Origin: Myxococcales bacterium
GTDB lineage: Bacteria; Myxococcota; UBA727; GCA-2721815
Length of the DNA: 64,000 nt
NCBI GenBank assembly: GCA_002721815.1
Contig: PBLQ01000021.1
Coordinates: 1 to 64,000, forward strand
Direction: 5' to 3'
The notes beneath the pieces were generated by a model. It saw only the letters and a program-made list of their open reading frames with translations, had not been told where the DNA came from and did not search any database. Both the position numbers and the translations under genes were made by a program. Shown here piece after piece: positions 63,521-64,000 of the stretch; the first letter of the stretch is position 1, and every line of letters begins with the position of its first letter.

Positions 63521-64000
63521 TTGATTGCCATCTTTCAGCGGTTCATAGACGTACCAGGGCCTGTGCTTGTCCCGGCCATCCGGGTGGCCATATGGCATTT
63601 TTTCTTCGTGTGGGCAGTCACCGGGGTGAAGGTGGCCACCAATGCTGTATTTCTGGCTCGTGCAGATAAAGCCACGCTACCGCTCTTATACGTGTTTGTG
63701 ACCTTAGGGGTGTTGGTGGTCTCCACCTATTTGGCTCGGGTCTTGAGCCAGAAACCACCCGCCTTGGTCTTGCGTACTGCCATGTGGGTGGCGGCTTGGC
63801 TGATGTTCACAGTGGGGGCTGCACTTTGGATGGGGGTCCCACATGCGCCGGCTGTGGCCTATGTTTTCGGTGAAATTATCACCACGGCCATTTCATTGTT
63901 GTTTTGGGCGCGGGTTTCAGATGCATTTTCAACCCGAAGCCGAAAGCTGGTGGTGGGCTTTATTTCTGGTGGCGGAATGAGCGGTGCCGTGGTGGGCGGC
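63521..64000 (+). CDS. Polytopic membrane protein, 3' end missing
   Basis: TTG 63521 follows GAGAGG by about 9 bases, and the frame is open to the end of the window, 160 codons. The segment has four or five hydrophobic helices, separated by basic loops (RADKATLPLL, RVLSQKPPALVLR, RVSDAFSTRSRK). It looks like the N-terminal part of an MFS/ADP-ATP carrier-like transporter (NTP/NDP antiporter family), a weak match that the missing part would settle. Confidence 0.55.
   Translation, partial: MIAIFQRFIDVPGPVLVPAIRVAIWHFFFVWAVTGVKVATNAVFLARADKATLPLLYVFVTLGVLVVSTYLARVLSQKPPALVLRTAMWVAAWLMFTVGAALWMGVPHAPAVAYVFGEIITTAISLLFWARVSDAFSTRSRKLVVGFISGGGMSGAVVGG

Overview
The window reads as chromosomal DNA of a Gram-negative, secretion-rich bacterium, most like the Myxococcota/Bradymonadota (old Deltaproteobacteria) group. 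Seen directly: an LPS-export pair (LptA-like, LptB), an Omp85/TamA-TamB pair, FtsEX with an EnvC-like partner, many large lipoproteins, cysteine-rich exported proteins with short C-x-x-D-C motifs, a Lys/Ala histone-H1-like protein and non-ATG starts behind strong Shine-Dalgarno sequences. The phylum is an inference; no rRNA or typed marker lies here. There is no CRISPR, IS element, integrase or prophage.

Layout. 1-9653: the 3' part of a giant mosaic surface protein (LamG, SPRY, discoidin, two cupredoxin and TSP3-like modules) and a small lipoprotein. 9654-11862 (minus): metX-metB behind a SAM-I riboswitch. 11943-12839: tRNA-Thr(CGT) and the histone-like protein. 13126-20917: a housekeeping run of a CaCA exchanger, lptA-lptB, ftsE-ftsX-envC-like, PilZ, a Crp/Fnr regulator, rph and rdgB. 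20918-27756: a CoA-semialdehyde dehydrogenase (minus), a patatin phospholipase, an acyl-CoA dehydrogenase and an RCC1-propeller lipoprotein. 27841-31465: an ECF sigma factor with its zinc-finger anti-sigma factor, then three poorly known proteins. 31644-36764: a beta-propeller/cytochrome c lipoprotein with a CRP-type operator, a membrane protein, and DNA ligase LigA. 37019-46404: an exported barrel-like protein followed by two giant paralogous metzincin lipoproteins. 46458-57069 (minus): an exported hypothetical, an O-antigen-ligase-like protein, TamB and a TamA-like gene cut by one in-frame amber codon. 57306-64000: a TPR protein, an M16 peptidase, a Cys-rich lipoprotein and the start of a transporter-like membrane protein.

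Much of the window concerns the cell envelope: LPS transport, septal hydrolase activation, outer-membrane assembly and surface proteins and proteases. The observations most worth following are the amber codon in the tamA-like gene, the SAM-I riboswitch with a hairpin over the metX ribosome site, the cupredoxin pair inside a giant adhesin-like protein, the barrel-plus-two-metzincins locus, a perfect CRP half-site pair upstream of a haem lipoprotein alongside a local CRP-type regulator, and three convergent gene pairs whose stop codons touch with no gap.
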